Origin: Candidatus Formimonas warabiya | GTDB lineage: Bacteria; Bacillota; Dehalobacteriia; Dehalobacteriales; Dehalobacteriaceae | Length of the DNA stretch: 64,000 bases | Reading direction: 5' to 3' | NCBI RefSeq assembly: GCF_002777255.1 | Contig: NZ_CP017634.1 | Location: 3,236,903-3,300,902 of the forward strand | Shown here: piece by piece, positions 63,363 to 64,000 of the stretch | Position numbering within the stretch: position 1 is the first letter of the stretch | How the letters are laid out: each line of letters begins with the position of its first letter | The notes under the pieces: model-generated | Seen by the model: the letters and a program-made list of their open reading frames with translations, nothing else | What the model was told of the DNA's origin: nothing | Database searches by the model: none | Position numbers and translations under genes: made by a program

Positions 63363-63472
63363 GGGGACACACCATCCAAGAAGCAAGATGCCAGAAGCAA
63401 GGAGCAAGAAAAGAGATAAACAGTCTTGCATTTTACCTCTTGCATCTTGCCTCTTGTCCGAGGAATGTCCCC
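63363..63472. repeat. Element with inverted ends, unit C
   Basis: This 110-base unit starts GGGGACACACC and ends GAGGAATGTCCCC. The purine-rich left half (CAAGAAGCAAGATGCCAGAAG) is nearly complementary to the right half (CTCTTGCATCTTGCCTCTTG), so the whole can fold into one long imperfect hairpin. It lies between secA and prfB. Confidence 0.7.
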
Positions 63473-63482
63473 AATTTTATTG

Positions 63483-64000
63483 TTACTCTTGCGCGCCACA
63501 GCACTTTTTGTATTTTTTCCCGCTCCCGCACGGGCAAGGATCATTTCTGCCGATTTGTTTTTCTTTCCGTACGGGTTTCTTTACCTGGTCTTCCGCCCGA
63601 TTCTCCGAAATATTTGTCCGTTCCTTAGGGGCCTCAACCACATTCACTCTCATCAGATACCGGACCACGTCGGACTGAATTTCTCCAATCATCTCCTGAA
63701 ACATATCATATGCTTCGAATTTATATTCTACCAAAGGATCTTTCTGTCCATACGCCCTCAGTCCAATCCCTTGTCTCAATTGATCCATGGCGTCCAGGTG
63801 ATCCATCCACTTGCTGTCCACCACTTTGAGAATGACGACCCGTTCCAGCTCACGCAGGGTCTCCTCGCCCAATTCCCCTTCTCTCTTCTCGTAGAATTCT
63901 CTCACCTTTTCCTCAAACATTTGAGGAATCTCGTCTTTATGCATCATCTTCAGGTCTTCCTCAGTCAGGGCATGATTGGGCAGGAACAAATGAGCCGATT
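63483..64000 (-). CDS. secA: Preprotein translocase ATPase SecA, C-terminal part (5' end outside window)
   Basis: The last 172 codons of secA are present and the frame is open to the window edge. The helical scaffold segment ([40 protein letters not shown]) is characteristic. The extreme C-terminus has the SEC-C zinc motif [14 protein letters not shown], which binds SecB or ribosomes. SecA drives protein export through SecYEG. The secA-prfB order is common in Firmicutes. Confidence 0.97.
   Translation of the reverse strand, partial: SAHLFLPNHALTEEDLKMMHKDEIPQMFEEKVREFYEKREGELGEETLRELERVVILKVVDSKWMDHLDAMDQLRQGIGLRAYGQKDPLVEYKFEAYDMFQEMIGEIQSDVVRYLMRVNVVEAPKERTNISENRAEDQVKKPVRKEKQIGRNDPCPCGSGKKYKKCCGAQE

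Overview
The window reads as chromosome of an anaerobic, Gram-positive-type bacterium of the Clostridia, most like the Peptococcales. The evidence is the gene content: an Rnf ferredoxin:NAD+ complex, the rapZ-yvcK-whiA cluster, MinJ/CtpB/FtsEX synteny, a split transketolase, a corrinoid-binding sensor kinase, and AGGAGG-type ribosome binding sites with frequent GTG starts. This assignment is inferred from family knowledge; no rRNA lies in the window. Nearly everything is on the minus strand; only three genes (two around 27.9-30.3 kb and one at 44.5-45.5 kb) are on plus.

Region 1 (1-10.9 kb) is a long co-directional accessory operon. A GntR/UTRA regulator with a near-perfect operator upstream is followed by a zinc dehydrogenase, an FGGY kinase, a DhnA-type class I aldolase, a GlcD-like flavin oxidase, a GlcF-like Fe-S subunit, an amidohydrolase of the SAH/guanine deaminase type, a second zinc dehydrogenase, an orphan homologue of the methanogenic formyltransferase Ftr/FhcD, and a small-molecule-transporter-like membrane protein cut by the window edge. 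No pathway I know uses this set. It is the best candidate for an undescribed catabolic system.

Region 2 (10.9-16.1 kb) holds a two-component system whose sensor fuses a cobalamin-binding domain, a PocR domain and a LytS-type kinase, paired with a YesN-type AraC response regulator, followed by rpoN. Region 3 (16.2-20.5 kb) holds whiA, yvcK, rapZ and a PHP phosphoesterase. Region 4 (20.5-27.6 kb) is the respiratory block: an RseC-like gene, rnfCDGEAB, a terminator, then a flavin transferase (ApbE) that would flavinylate RnfG and RnfD, and a NusG-II protein.

Region 5 (27.9-30.3 kb, plus strand) pairs an orphan glycine-betaine-type binding lipoprotein with a membrane diguanylate cyclase. Region 6 (30.3-36.1 kb) has a divergent second FtsEX with a coiled-coil partner lacking a hydrolase domain, a sugar-phosphate isomerase and two tandem HAD phosphatases. 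Region 7 (36.1-42.8 kb) is uvrB-uvrA-uvrC. Region 8 (43.2-45.5 kb) has a double-P-loop ATPase divergent from a DUF362 ferredoxin protein. Region 9 (45.5-51.9 kb) is the envelope/division block: MinJ-like PDZ protein, CtpA protease, M23 hydrolase, canonical ftsX/ftsE, and a MauE plus thioredoxin-like pair.

Region 10 (52-62.1 kb) has a GntR/FCD regulator, the livFGMHK branched-chain amino-acid-type ABC transporter, a proline-racemase-family enzyme predicted to be a trans-3-hydroxy-L-proline dehydratase, a split transketolase and a YitT protein. Region 11 is prfB with its programmed frameshift and the 3' end of secA. Three families of intergenic repeats are scattered through the core regions: GGGGACG palindromes, elements with GGGGACA-type inverted ends, and CCGG-rich repeats. 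I found no tRNA, rRNA, CRISPR array, transposase or prophage gene.
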